From: DATDCV01 sp036524155
GTDB taxonomy: Bacteria > Verrucomicrobiota > Verrucomicrobiia > Limisphaerales > UBA8199
Assembly: GCA_036524155.1 (NCBI GenBank)
Contig: DATDCV010000243.1
Location: forward strand, 1-19,596
DNA: 19,596 nt
Direction of reading: 5' to 3'
The position numbers and the translations under genes are program-made. The notes below the pieces were generated by a model that had not been told where the DNA came from, made no database searches, and saw only the letters and a list, made by a program, of their open reading frames with translations. This document shows, one piece after another, positions 1-6,695 of this stretch. Positions within the stretch are counted from its first letter, which is position 1; every line of letters begins with the position of its first letter.

Positions 1-434
1 GAGGGTGTCGTCCTGAAGTTCCGCATGCCGCGCACGAACGCGGCGGTCACCGCCAACCGGCACGTATTAGTGTGATCCTCCATGTAATCCTGGGGCGAAG
101 GGACGAGCAAAATTGAAGGGGTGATTTCACGCAGCACGGCGGCGAGCCGCCGCAGGAGCGGGCGTTCGTAGTAGATCTCCAGGTCGTCAACCAGGCTCGG
201 ATGAAAGATTGCGCCCAGGATCTTCGCCGCCGCCTTTGCTTCCCTGCCCCGAATGCGCGCGAGCGCGGGACCGGAATAGCGGGTGCCCCCGCAAGATCCG
301 TTGGCTACGTTAAGGTAATGGGTCTGATACCCCGCCCGACGCAGCAGCACCAGCGTGCCGCCCATCATGAACTCGATATCGTCCGGATGCGCCCCGATCG
401 CCAAAGCAACTTTTCGTGAGATTACTTTGCTCAT
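1..434 (-). CDS. PIG-L family deacetylase (LmbE-like), C-terminus cut by window edge
   Basis: The first 144 residues are present; the gene runs off the left edge. PIG-L/LmbE proteins are zinc-dependent N-deacetylases acting on N-acetylglucosamine-type substrates. The zinc-site motif HPDD is at residues 16-19, preceded by the hydrophobic strand VALAIGA. A second family motif, QDYMEDH, is at about 115-121 and supplies the third metal-binding histidine. The ATG at 434 is chosen because GAGGAGAAAG lies just upstream on the minus strand. The stop codon of the upstream prepilin-like gene is only 22 nt away, so the two are probably co-transcribed. The substrate (sugar, mycothiol/bacillithiol-like thiol, or other) cannot be told from this fragment. 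No signal peptide is seen, so a cytoplasmic enzyme is likely. Confidence 0.88.
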   Translation of the reverse strand, partial: MSKVISRKVALAIGAHPDDIEFMMGGTLVLLRRAGYQTHYLNVANGSCGGTRYSGPALARIRGREAKAAAKILGAIFHPSLVDDLEIYYERPLLRRLAAVLREITPSILLVPSPQDYMEDHTNTCRLAVTAAFVRGMRNFRTTP

Positions 435-456
435 TCCATGCTTTCTCCTCGACCAC

Positions 457-1374
457 TCACAGGCGGAGCCGGCGGCCCGGACGCTTCAATTCCACATTCC
501 CGTCGCAATGCAGCACCGTGCCGTGGAGCGGACACTTCAGAAGAATCTCCGCCAGGTTTGTATCCGTCACTTCCGGGCCGGTGCGCAGCAGATAGCTTAC
601 GTTGCCGGGCTCCAAATGCTCGAAATCGCGTGCCGGGCGCTTCGAGCGGTCCGCGGGGCAGAGCAATACGGCCGGGTTCCCCAATTCCTTTGAAATTACC
701 GCTAAATGGACAGTCGCGTGTTTGTCAAAACCATCGTAACCAGTCTCGCATAGTTCCTTTGTGCCACCTGCGTTGGTGCTGACGTTGAATGGAAACTGCC
801 CCTCGTGATCGACTCCCCAAACCCTGAGGGCCAGGCCAATTTGTTTCATGTGGCTAGTGCATTGAGCCGTCTGCGAACGGCTCGGGGCACGGCCAAACGA
901 CGGCAGCAGCAAGATGGCAATCAAAAGCATGTAAGCCACGCTGAGATAGCCCAGCACTTGTCCGGCCATCGCCAATCCCGCACCCCCGAATTCCGCCGGC
1001 GCCCGCCGCGCCCGCTTCCTCGCGATCTGTCCGCATATCATCGCCGGAATCCCCGTGAAGATTCCCAGGCAAAGCGCAAAGGCGGCGACCCCCAGCACGA
1101 AACTGGTGATTGCCAGGCCTTGCCGCGGCCGGCGCACGCTTATGCCCGGCCCAGGGGTCACCGGCGGCTCCGGCCCGGGGGTTCGCCCTGTGAAAGCAGG
1201 AGGAATAAGCAGTCCGTTGACCTCAGGAACCTCCGCGGCGGGCTTCCAGTCGGGTGAACCGGCGACCTGCAAACGCGTCAGCGAATTGATCCGGCCCTCG
1301 GCAATCCACTGCTTCACCTGCTCAAGGCTTGCCGGACCGTATTCTCTGCCGTCCGCTCCCAGGATTTTGTACAT
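457..1374 (-). CDS. GYF_2 / DUF4190 / prepilin-like membrane protein
   Basis: A 305-residue protein with three parts. Residues 1-52 look like a GYF_2 (DUF4339) domain (YKILGADGREYGPASLEQV and a later SPDWKPA). Residues 83-160 hold two long hydrophobic helices around GIFTGIPAMICGQIARKR, as in DUF4190 proteins. Residues 171-305 resemble the soluble part of Verrucomicrobial pseudopilin-like proteins (CTSHMKQIGLALRVW, DHEGQFPFNVSTNAGG, CPLHGTVLHCDGNV). The last part is usually fed by an N-terminal pilin helix; here the DUF4190 membrane segment replaces it. The ATG at 1374 is preferred over an in-frame TTG at 1395 because it starts the GYF_2 domain and leaves a short leader after the predicted promoter. 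The function is unknown; the GYF_2 part presumably binds proline-rich peptides. It lies upstream of the PIG-L gene in a probable operon. Confidence 0.8.
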   Translation of the reverse strand: MYKILGADGREYGPASLEQVKQWIAEGRINSLTRLQVAGSPDWKPAAEVPEVNGLLIPPAFTGRTPGPEPPVTPGPGISVRRPRQGLAITSFVLGVAAFALCLGIFTGIPAMICGQIARKRARRAPAEFGGAGLAMAGQVLGYLSVAYMLLIAILLLPSFGRAPSRSQTAQCTSHMKQIGLALRVWGVDHEGQFPFNVSTNAGGTKELCETGYDGFDKHATVHLAVISKELGNPAVLLCPADRSKRPARDFEHLEPGNVSYLLRTGPEVTDTNLAEILLKCPLHGTVLHCDGNVELKRPGRRLRL

Positions 1375-1399
1375 GGCGTTCCGTTGGATCTCCAAAGCG

Positions 1400-1429
1400 A
1401 TTATTCGTTCCCCAACCCGAGTCCGTCAA
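1400..1429 (-). promoter_or_regulatory. Predicted sigma70-type promoter of the GYF_2/PIG-L operon
   Basis: On the minus strand TTGACG (1424-1429) is followed by a 17-18 nt spacer and GAATAA/AATAAT (1400-1406). This would start transcription about 20 nt before the ATG at 1374. It is the best promoter-like match in the 140-base gap between the two minus-strand genes. It is seen by eye only. Confidence 0.45.
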
Positions 1430-1516
1430 TGCGAATGACGGCTGGACAAACGGACAACCTGAGAGCGCGCCCTGCGACGGAATCTATACGTGGCGCCCTG
1501 AGTCGCGGCCGCGATT

Positions 1517-2842
1517 TCAGGCGGGGGCTGGCTGTTCGACGGTTGGATGCGGGGGTTCCGCTGAGACTGGTTTGAGTTCATCGAGGAGTGCGCGGGCATC
1601 GGATTTGGGGACGTAGCGGCAAACGGTGTCGATCATATCTTCCTGGCAATAACCCTTGGCTTGGATCCCATCAATGCGAAGATTGCGTGTGTGAATGCCA
1701 TAGGGGCTCAATTGGCGAGCGAGCCAGCGGTCATCGATGGGCTTGCCACGGCGGAGGTCTTTCCAGGGCCGATTGGGGTAGCTGTTTAAGCGCTGGACGA
1801 GGTCGGAGCTGAAGAGGCGGTCGGTCTTGGCGAAGCTGAATTGGATGAAGGTGTCGAAGAGGAGCACCGCGATGGGATTGGAATCGGAGGAAGCGGCGGC
1901 GGTGGCGATGGCGGCGTTGCGAGCCAGGCCGGGCCAGGGTCCGCCGGCGAGGTCGGCGATGACGAACAAGGGTTCCCAGATATCGGCGGCGCGGTCGTTG
2001 AGCTCGGGTGGGATGTCGGGCTGGGCGGAGGCGATAGCGGCGGCGTGGTCGAGGACGAAGCGGAGGCATTTGCGTTTGAGGTCGCCGGCCTTGAATTTTC
2101 TGAGGCGCTCGCATTTTTCATCGGCAGTCTTGCGGTGGAGACGGAAGACGATGCAACGGTCGGCGAGGGTGACAGGCAGGGAGCCGATGCGGGCGATGAC
2201 TTTGGGACACCAGCAGGAGAAGCGGAGGATGCCTGGATTGTAGGCGGGTTGAGAGCTGGGAGTTGAGGGTTGAGTGTCGGCGGCGGCGGTTGCGGAGGCG
2301 GCGCCATTGGTTGGAGGGGGGGCGGTGTTTTGGCTGGGGAGGTTGACGGCACGGAGGACAAAGGCGGTTTTTTTGAAATAGCTGGAGTTGAGGATGCCTT
2401 TGAGTTCGTCGTTGCCGGTGAGGAAAGTGTCGGCTTCATCGATGAAGAGGGTGGGCTGAACCTGGGCGATGACGCGGAAGAAGGAAGGGGCGGTGACGTT
2501 GGAGGCGACAACGGCACGGTGGGCCAGTTCGCTGAGTACGGAGATGAGAGTGGACTTGCCGCAGCGATGTTCAGGCGATTCGATGCCGAGGTAGGTGGTG
2601 ATATCACGATAGGCAAAGGCATAGGTATGGGGGAGCCAGAGAGCCATGGTTTCGGGCGCCCAGGAGGGGAGCACGACGAAACTGGAGACGGTGCGGCGGA
2701 GTTCGTCGAGGAGCTGGGAGCCGTCGACGGGTTGGGGCCAGGGTTCGACGGGCGGGAGTGCCAGGAGAGCCTCGAGGTATTCAGGGAGTTCGGCGGAGCC
2801 GGGTTGCGGGGAGAGTGTGGTGATGGGCGAGGGGGTGTTCAT
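1517..2842 (-). CDS. DUF3631 P-loop ATPase (primase/helicase-associated type)
   Basis: A 441-residue protein. A P-loop of the kind seen in DUF3631 proteins is at about 89-98 (SPEHRCGKST), Walker B is TLFIDEAD at 131-138, and a downstream LADRCIVFRLHRK (about 226-238) fits the sensor/arginine-finger strand. The C-terminal DRWLARQLSPYGIHTRNLRI...KGYCQEDM block is typical of the DUF3631 domain. Such proteins are usually found on phages, plasmids and islands, often beside primases or fused to them; no primase is visible here. Residues about 170-204 are a Pro/Thr/Ser/Ala/Gln-rich insertion inside the ATPase core. The ATG at 2842 is preferred; an in-frame GTG at 2938 would add 32 residues that look non-conserved and reach into the repeat tract. 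No clear ribosome binding site is seen. A helicase or DNA-remodelling role is inferred. Confidence 0.82.
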   Translation of the reverse strand: MNTPSPITTLSPQPGSAELPEYLEALLALPPVEPWPQPVDGSQLLDELRRTVSSFVVLPSWAPETMALWLPHTYAFAYRDITTYLGIESPEHRCGKSTLISVLSELAHRAVVASNVTAPSFFRVIAQVQPTLFIDEADTFLTGNDELKGILNSSYFKKTAFVLRAVNLPSQNTAPPPTNGAASATAAADTQPSTPSSQPAYNPGILRFSCWCPKVIARIGSLPVTLADRCIVFRLHRKTADEKCERLRKFKAGDLKRKCLRFVLDHAAAIASAQPDIPPELNDRAADIWEPLFVIADLAGGPWPGLARNAAIATAAASSDSNPIAVLLFDTFIQFSFAKTDRLFSSDLVQRLNSYPNRPWKDLRRGKPIDDRWLARQLSPYGIHTRNLRIDGIQAKGYCQEDMIDTVCRYVPKSDARALLDELKPVSAEPPHPTVEQPAPA

Positions 2843-2939
2843 ATGCTTTTGGGGATTTTGAGTGAGCGCTGGCAAAAAAGGTTTAGCAGACGGCCCAGTA
2901 TCAGTTTGAATAGAGCGATTTTTGGGCCAGGGGGGCACT

Positions 2940-3003
2940 GCGTTGAAGCGTGGAAGCGTTGAAGCGTGGAAGCGTTAAAGCGTTGAAGCGTGGAAGCGTC
3001 GGA
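2940..3003. repeat. Tandem repeat, 8-bp unit GCGTKGAA, 8 copies
   Basis: Eight consecutive 8-bp units, alternating mostly between GCGTTGAA and GCGTGGAA, with two diverged units (GCGTTAAA at 2972 and GCGTCGGA at the end). It begins immediately upstream of the alternative GTG start of the DUF3631 gene. Confidence 0.92.
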
Positions 3004-3050
3004 AAGCAGAAGGCGCGGAATAGCCGCGAGGATCGGAACCGGAGCAGCCT

Positions 3051-3203
3051 GCCGTAACCGACCGTAACCGACCGTAACCGACCGTAACCGGCCGTAACCG
3101 GCCGTAACCGGCCGTAACCGGCCGTAACCGACCGTAACCGGCCGTAACGAAACCGACCGTAACCTACCGTAACCTACCGTGACCCTCCGTGACCTTCCGG
3201 AGG
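3051..3203. repeat. Tandem repeat, 10-bp unit (A/G)CCGTAACCG, about 15 copies
   Basis: Nine exact-length decamers from 3051 to 3140, with the first base alternating A or G, followed by a degenerating tail (CCGTAACCTA, CCGTGACCTT and similar) to about 3203. On the other strand the unit reads GGTTACGGTC. The period equals about one turn of B-DNA. Confidence 0.93.
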
Positions 3204-3372
3204 TTACTGTACCGTGAGCAACCGGAACCGAAAAAGGCAGAAAAATGGGGGCGGAAAATCTGCGGGAATTCGGTTTCCCACCACTCGATTGGACGACCAC
3301 TCCAGAACCCGACCGACCCAACCCCCACGGCAGGGTGGTGGTTTAGTTTGCTTAAGTTGCAGTTTATCGCCT

Positions 3373-3426
3373 GAGGGCGAGGGCGAGGACGAGGATGTGG
3401 ATGAGGACGAGGACGAGGACGACGGT
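3373..3426. repeat. GA-rich tandem repeat, 6-bp unit GAGGAC
   Basis: Eight hexamers in register from 3373 to 3420 (GAGGGC, GAGGGC, GAGGAC, GAGGAT, GTGGAT, then GAGGAC three times), with a ninth weak copy. It is strongly purine-biased on the plus strand and is followed by a G-rich run (about 3429-3446). Confidence 0.9.
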
Positions 3427-3463
3427 GGCGGGGGGGTGGGGGGGGTGCCTTGGGGGTGTACAG

Positions 3464-3552
3464 CCGTCCCACCGTCCCAAGGCCGGTAAACACGGGCGAT
3501 TCTCACTCTTGCGAGCGTCCCACTGCCGTCCCCGACCGTCCCAAGCGTCCCG
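3464..3552. repeat. Cluster of CGTCCCA motifs
   Basis: CGTCCCA occurs at 3465, 3473, 3516 and 3537, with the variants CGTCCCC at 3527 and CGTCCCG at 3546. Spacing is irregular (8-43 bp), so this is a dispersed motif cluster rather than a clean tandem array. Confidence 0.7.
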
Positions 3553-3583
3553 GAGGGGGAGGCGGATTGGAGTAATGGGGGAA

Positions 3584-3608
3584 TGGAGAGTCCAACGGGC
3601 ACTCTCCA
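3584..3608. repeat. Inverted repeat with 8-bp perfect arms
   Basis: TGGAGAGT and ACTCTCCA flank a 9-base centre (CCAACGGGC). It lies 46 bases before the start of the next plus-strand gene. There is no T-run on either side, so it is not a standard intrinsic terminator; it may be an operator or chance. Confidence 0.5.
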
Positions 3609-3653
3609 CAATAGCTTGAATGAACTCTCCGGAAGGTCTAGATCGTGGGCGGG

Positions 3654-4271
3654 ATGAGCAAACGACGGCGGATCAGCCTTGCACTGCTCTTCGTCATCGG
3701 GGCTGCTATAACGGTTTCATTCGTTTCAACTCAAAAAAGCGAACCCGCGCCTGTAACCCTCGAAGTCATTACCCAGCCATTCTTGTTCGACCTCCGAAGC
3801 GTCCCTAATAGCAGGGAAGTCCTTTTGCTGATGACCAACCACACAGCTAACGCGATTCAGTGCCTGGTCGAAGCCATCGAAGTTGAGAACGGGGGAAACT
3901 GGACCAACTACAAGCAGACGTATCACAACGCTCTCTTTATAATTGGGGGAAACATGGGGCCTCAGGCATCAGCGATGATACCTTTTTCTATTTACCTTCC
4001 AGGCTCCGGCGCGTGGCGGATAAGGCTGGTCGTGATTTCTGAAGTGACTGGTGTCCGAGGAGTCTGCGCGAATCTCATATGCCTTCCGAAAACGGCACTG
4101 CTGTTATTGAAAAGAGGCGGAAACGTGAAGCAATTGAACCCGTTCAGAGGGCATTGGAAAACGAGGACCATTACAACTCAACCGTTCCCCAACCCGGCAA
4201 ACTCACCTGTCGCTCAATACTCCCATGGGGACGGACGATGGCCGACCATGGAGGGTATTAAAGCAGGGTGA
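3654..4271 (+). CDS. Small membrane-anchored protein of an MSKRR..VTL family
   Basis: A 205-residue protein. The N-terminus MSKRRR is followed by one hydrophobic helix (about 7-24), then the family-style EPAPVTLEVITQPF stretch. The middle (about 45-145) is rich in beta-strand-like sequence and ends with WRIRLVVISEV. I recognise the overall layout from small, often tandemly repeated Verrucomicrobial membrane proteins, whose role is unknown to me. The ATG at 3654 is preferred over GTG 3645 because MSKRR is the usual start. No clear ribosome binding site is seen. Its TGA stop is followed directly by the ATG of a truncated paralog. The C-terminal 50 residues are low in recognisable structure and could be diverged. 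Confidence 0.65.
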   Translation: MSKRRRISLALLFVIGAAITVSFVSTQKSEPAPVTLEVITQPFLFDLRSVPNSREVLLLMTNHTANAIQCLVEAIEVENGGNWTNYKQTYHNALFIIGGNMGPQASAMIPFSIYLPGSGAWRIRLVVISEVTGVRGVCANLICLPKTALLLLKRGGNVKQLNPFRGHWKTRTITTQPFPNPANSPVAQYSHGDGRWPTMEGIKAG

Positions 4272-4394
4272 ATGAGCAAGCGGTGCTTGATATTGATCCC
4301 GCTGCTGGGCATTGCCGCCATTCTGGCCTTCACTTTCTGGCTCCATCCGCGAAGGTCTATTCCGTCAGTCACGCTCGGGGCTTGCTGGAGTTAG
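4272..4394 (+). pseudogene. Truncated tandem paralog of the preceding small membrane protein
   Basis: A 40-codon frame, MSKRCLILIPLLGIAAILAF then TFWLHPRRSIPSVTLGACWS, that repeats the layout of the upstream protein: MSKR, one hydrophobic helix, a short basic linker, then P.VTL. It starts on the base after the upstream stop and breaks off soon after VTL. The end overlaps the 3' end of the convergent secreted-protein gene by 30 bases. It is best read as the 5' remnant of a tandem duplicate cut off by a rearrangement near 4380-4420. Confidence 0.6.
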
Positions 4395-5357
4395 TGGCGT
4401 GGGGACTGGCGAGCCTGGAAGTTTGAGCCGAAAGAACTTGTTCGCGCTGGAAGCAGGAACACTCATTTGATATTGCCCGTTAACCACGCTCAGTGGAGTC
4501 GCGACGTCTGCCCATTCGGCAGTCGATGGATCGCTGCTGGTCTGCAAACGAAACCCACTGAAAGACGCATCCCACGAGAGGACAATGGTGTTCCCCGAAG
4601 GGCGGATGCTCAAAGCGGGAGCGGACTGAGATGGACCGCCCGTCAGCACTAGTTGGCTGCCAGTTGCTCCTGAAGCGACCGAATACCAGTTGTCGGTCGC
4701 CATCTTGTGAACCAACTTGGCACTGGCGGGTGGCGGAGCTTGGGGAAGGGATACCACTGCCACGATTTCACTCCCGAGGGCTGAGGTGGAAAGTTTCAAC
4801 TCATATTCGCCTGCCCGAGCGATCTCCCGCCAGGCAAGACCCGCGTTCTCGGAAACGTAAATCGGGCCGGAATCCTGAATCACGGCTATTTGTGTTTTGT
4901 TTGCCGAAAGAAAGACGGTGATCCATTCGTCGGAACCAAGGTCGGTGCCGGGATAGTAGAGCCGGCCTCGGTAATAGCTCGCCTTCAGGAGAGTGTTATT
5001 CGTCTCCCACAGAAGGCGAAGGTCGCTCCTCTGCATCGAGGAAGTGTCTGCGGTCCCTCGCGAACGGATATCGAAATCTGCCACCATCTTCCCTCCGTAA
5101 GTGGCTTTCACTGTTGCGCCCAAGACAACAGGCTCGCGGACGCGGAGAAATAACCTGGTGAGGTTGTTGTAATACTTGGTTGAATTGGGCACGTCCGCAG
5201 TGACCGAGGGAGTCAACTCGTATACGCCAAGAAAGTTGGTCGAGGGGTCAGATCCAGCAACTGCGTTCGTGGTAATCCAAAGGCCGCCAGCCGCAGACAT
5301 GGCAGGAAGGAAAGCGCAGGGGAAAATCAAAATGAGAATTAGCCGAAATGCGCTCAT
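4365..5357 (-). CDS. Secreted protein with Verrucomicrobial FFRL-type C-terminus
   Basis: A 330-residue protein with a signal peptide (MSAFRLILILIFPCAFLPAMSAAG). The central part (about 75-215) includes a YVSENAGLAWREI strand resembling sialidase/photosystem-repeat or BNR-like segments, but I cannot assign a fold. The region from about 248 to 314 has the pattern common in exported Verrucomicrobial proteins: TIVLSWD, FRLQTSSDPSTAEWADV, VNGQYQMSVP and FFRLKLP. The last 16 residues (GSPVPTPLTPASPERD) lie beyond that pattern; the final part reads antisense through the truncated paralog, so the natural C-terminus may have been extended by a rearrangement. The start is the first ATG before the signal peptide. 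Function unknown; extracellular. Confidence 0.8.
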   Translation of the reverse strand: MSAFRLILILIFPCAFLPAMSAAGGLWITTNAVAGSDPSTNFLGVYELTPSVTADVPNSTKYYNNLTRLFLRVREPVVLGATVKATYGGKMVADFDIRSRGTADTSSMQRSDLRLLWETNNTLLKASYYRGRLYYPGTDLGSDEWITVFLSANKTQIAVIQDSGPIYVSENAGLAWREIARAGEYELKLSTSALGSEIVAVVSLPQAPPPASAKLVHKMATDNWYSVASGATGSQLVLTGGPSQSAPALSIRPSGNTIVLSWDASFSGFRLQTSSDPSTAEWADVATPLSVVNGQYQMSVPASSANKFFRLKLPGSPVPTPLTPASPERD

Positions 5358-5399
5358 CGCGAGTCACCATTGTTTCACGAGTCGCACCAAACCGTCAAA

Positions 5400-5597
5400 C
5401 TGATATTCAGGCGGCGGAGGAATGATCCGGTGAAGTTGGAACTGGCGTCGCAGCTTCGGCGGGAAACCACGCTGTCGATCAAGACCATCGCCGCGCGGGT
5501 GCATTTGGGAAGTTCCAAATCGGCGAATGCCAAACTGCGCCAGCACATGCGCCAGTGTGTGGATACCTGCCATCGCCAAGCCCAGCTCGGCGTTTAG
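5400..5597 (+). pseudogene. Remnant of a REP-associated (Y1/RAYT-type) transposase, C-terminal part
   Basis: The translated stretch NDPVKLELASQLRRETTLSI, then KTIAARVHLGSSKSANAKLR, resembles the C-terminal HTH-like tail I know from Verrucomicrobial Y1-transposase-related proteins. The catalytic part (HUH and Tyr motifs) is absent; upstream sequence runs straight into the promoter side of the secreted-protein gene. It is followed by a perfect palindrome and two direct repeats. The assignment rests on remembered sequence pattern and should be treated as moderate. Confidence 0.55.
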
Positions 5598-5618
5598 GGT
5601 ATGACATCGAGTGGAAAA

Positions 5619-5637
5619 CAACCCAAACTTTGGGTTG
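5619..5637. repeat. Perfect palindrome, 9-bp arms around one base
   Basis: CAACCCAAA, C, TTTGGGTTG. Its right arm is part of the first copy of the 17-bp direct repeat. It lies 22 bases after the transposase remnant, where REP-like hairpins are expected. Confidence 0.75.
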
Positions 5638-5676
5638 ACCCCATTTCTTTATTTCTTCCTGGGTTGACCCCATTTC
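5631..5676. repeat. Two 17-bp direct repeats, TGGGTTGACCCCATTTC
   Basis: Identical copies at 5631-5647 and 5660-5676, separated by 12 bases (TTTATTTCTTCC). Each contains the near-palindrome GGGTTGACCC. The pair follows the RAYT remnant and may be its terminal or target element. Confidence 0.85.
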
Positions 5677-5743
5677 CGGGACGCATACCATGGCTGGGAA
5701 CCACCGAGATCCTTGCACATGCGAACTGCTGATTCGTTGAACA

Positions 5744-6658
5744 ATGGTTTCGCCTGAGCAGTACATGGGAGTTCTTGGTACATTGCTGCTGCTCTGGTCG
5801 ACGCACGCCGTCATTGCGGCAGCGATGGCAGCACCCGTTCTATTCCTTGGTCGTAAGAGGATCGACTGGGCCAACTGGGAACTGCTCGCCCTGATTATTC
5901 CATTCTGCGTTTGGGTCGTCCTGATGCTCTCGCCGCTTTCCATAGGGCGGAAGCCCACCAACCTCGTTGAGCCGCTCTTTGTCAGCTTTGCTATGCCGGT
6001 GGTGGCACTCCTCCGCGTTGCCGCCGGCCGCGGATTTAGCGAGAGGGTCCAGGCTGCGAGCCTGATCGCGCTCCTCTGCGGGGTTGCGCTCACAGCTTTC
6101 TTCATCGTCCCGATGTTCAAGCCGACCACGCGACGCGGCCTGACGAGCTTTGACAGCCGCATCATTGACGCCCACGAGCAACGCTACATGAGGTCCTGCA
6201 TCCCGAGTTCCGTTGAAATGGTGCTGAAGCTGATGGGTCGCGTGCCGCCTTCCTATTATGCTCTGCAAAAAGCGTGGAAGAATAAAGCGGATGGCAGCTT
6301 CCATGATTTTGACGGCAAGACGTTCGAGGGCGTTACTTTCCACCAGCAGTTCCGTCTGGCGCGGAATAGCGCGTTCCCGCTCTCCTCACTCTTTGAAACC
6401 ATCGAGCGTGAACTCAAGGCGGGGCGCTTCGTGATCGTCGGGCTGCCCCGCGGCAGCGACTTTCACAATTGGGTCATTTACGATGAGGACCTTGAAGGCG
6501 ATTTTCTGGCAGTCTCAAAGTTCGGCCCATGGACGATTGAGCGGAGGCACGTCAAGAAGGCCATTGCGCGGATGCACGGAACGGACATTGGGACCTACGA
6601 GGCAAACATCGGCACGAACCCGGCGCAGCGCCAGCCCCCTCACACGATGAACCGGTGA
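5744..6658 (+). CDS. Membrane-anchored C39-like (papain-fold) protein
   Basis: A 304-residue protein. Hydrophobic helices at about 9-35, 46-66, 76-92 and 104-124 form an N-terminal membrane region, followed by a C-terminal domain with papain-like C39 features: a cysteine in the RYMRSCIPSSVEMVLKLMG helix (Cys152), a predicted active-site histidine in DFHNWVIYDEDLEGDFLAVS (His241) and downstream acidic residues (Asp247 or Asp253). C39 domains cleave double-glycine leaders of bacteriocins or act as other thiol peptidases; here there is no ABC transporter module, so the substrate is unknown. Start choice is weak: ATG 5744 has no clear ribosome binding site and ATG 5765 is an alternative. It lies 37 bases before the TPR gene and may share its transcript. 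Confidence 0.68.
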   Translation: MVSPEQYMGVLGTLLLLWSTHAVIAAAMAAPVLFLGRKRIDWANWELLALIIPFCVWVVLMLSPLSIGRKPTNLVEPLFVSFAMPVVALLRVAAGRGFSERVQAASLIALLCGVALTAFFIVPMFKPTTRRGLTSFDSRIIDAHEQRYMRSCIPSSVEMVLKLMGRVPPSYYALQKAWKNKADGSFHDFDGKTFEGVTFHQQFRLARNSAFPLSSLFETIERELKAGRFVIVGLPRGSDFHNWVIYDEDLEGDFLAVSKFGPWTIERRHVKKAIARMHGTDIGTYEANIGTNPAQRQPPHTMNR

Positions 6659-6695
6659 GCCGCGCAAACTGTCCGTTGGCAGCCGGTCCTGGGCA

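Larger units (their letters stand above)
2843..3653. other. Repeat-rich non-coding stretch upstream of the DUF3631 gene
   Basis: About 800 bases without a convincing gene. Open frames cross it on both strands, but their translations are simple-sequence products of the repeats (for example GYGRLR repeats, or Asp/Glu and Ser/Pro runs). It holds an 8-bp tandem repeat, a 10-bp tandem repeat, a GA-rich 6-bp tandem repeat, a cluster of CGTCCCA motifs at 3464-3552, and an 8-bp-stem inverted repeat at 3584-3608. Only the segment at about 3204-3370 looks like unique sequence, and nothing was recognised in it. Confidence 0.8.

Noticed and set aside
2270..2962. Long plus-strand open frame (230 codons) opposite the DUF3631 gene
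   Set aside because: It is antisense to a gene with clear Walker motifs, and its Gly/Glu/Asp-rich translation is what the complement of that gene would give.
2940..3203. Possible CRISPR array
   Set aside because: Units of 8 and 10 bp are adjacent without spacers; there is no 24-40 bp repeat with unique spacers and no cas gene.
3584..3608. Intrinsic terminator
   Set aside because: The stem is perfect but no T-run follows on either strand and no gene ends just before it.
2839..3611. Several minus-strand open frames crossing the repeats
   Set aside because: Their translations are simple repeats (GYGRLR, Ser and Pro runs) made by the tandem arrays, with no domain-like sequence.
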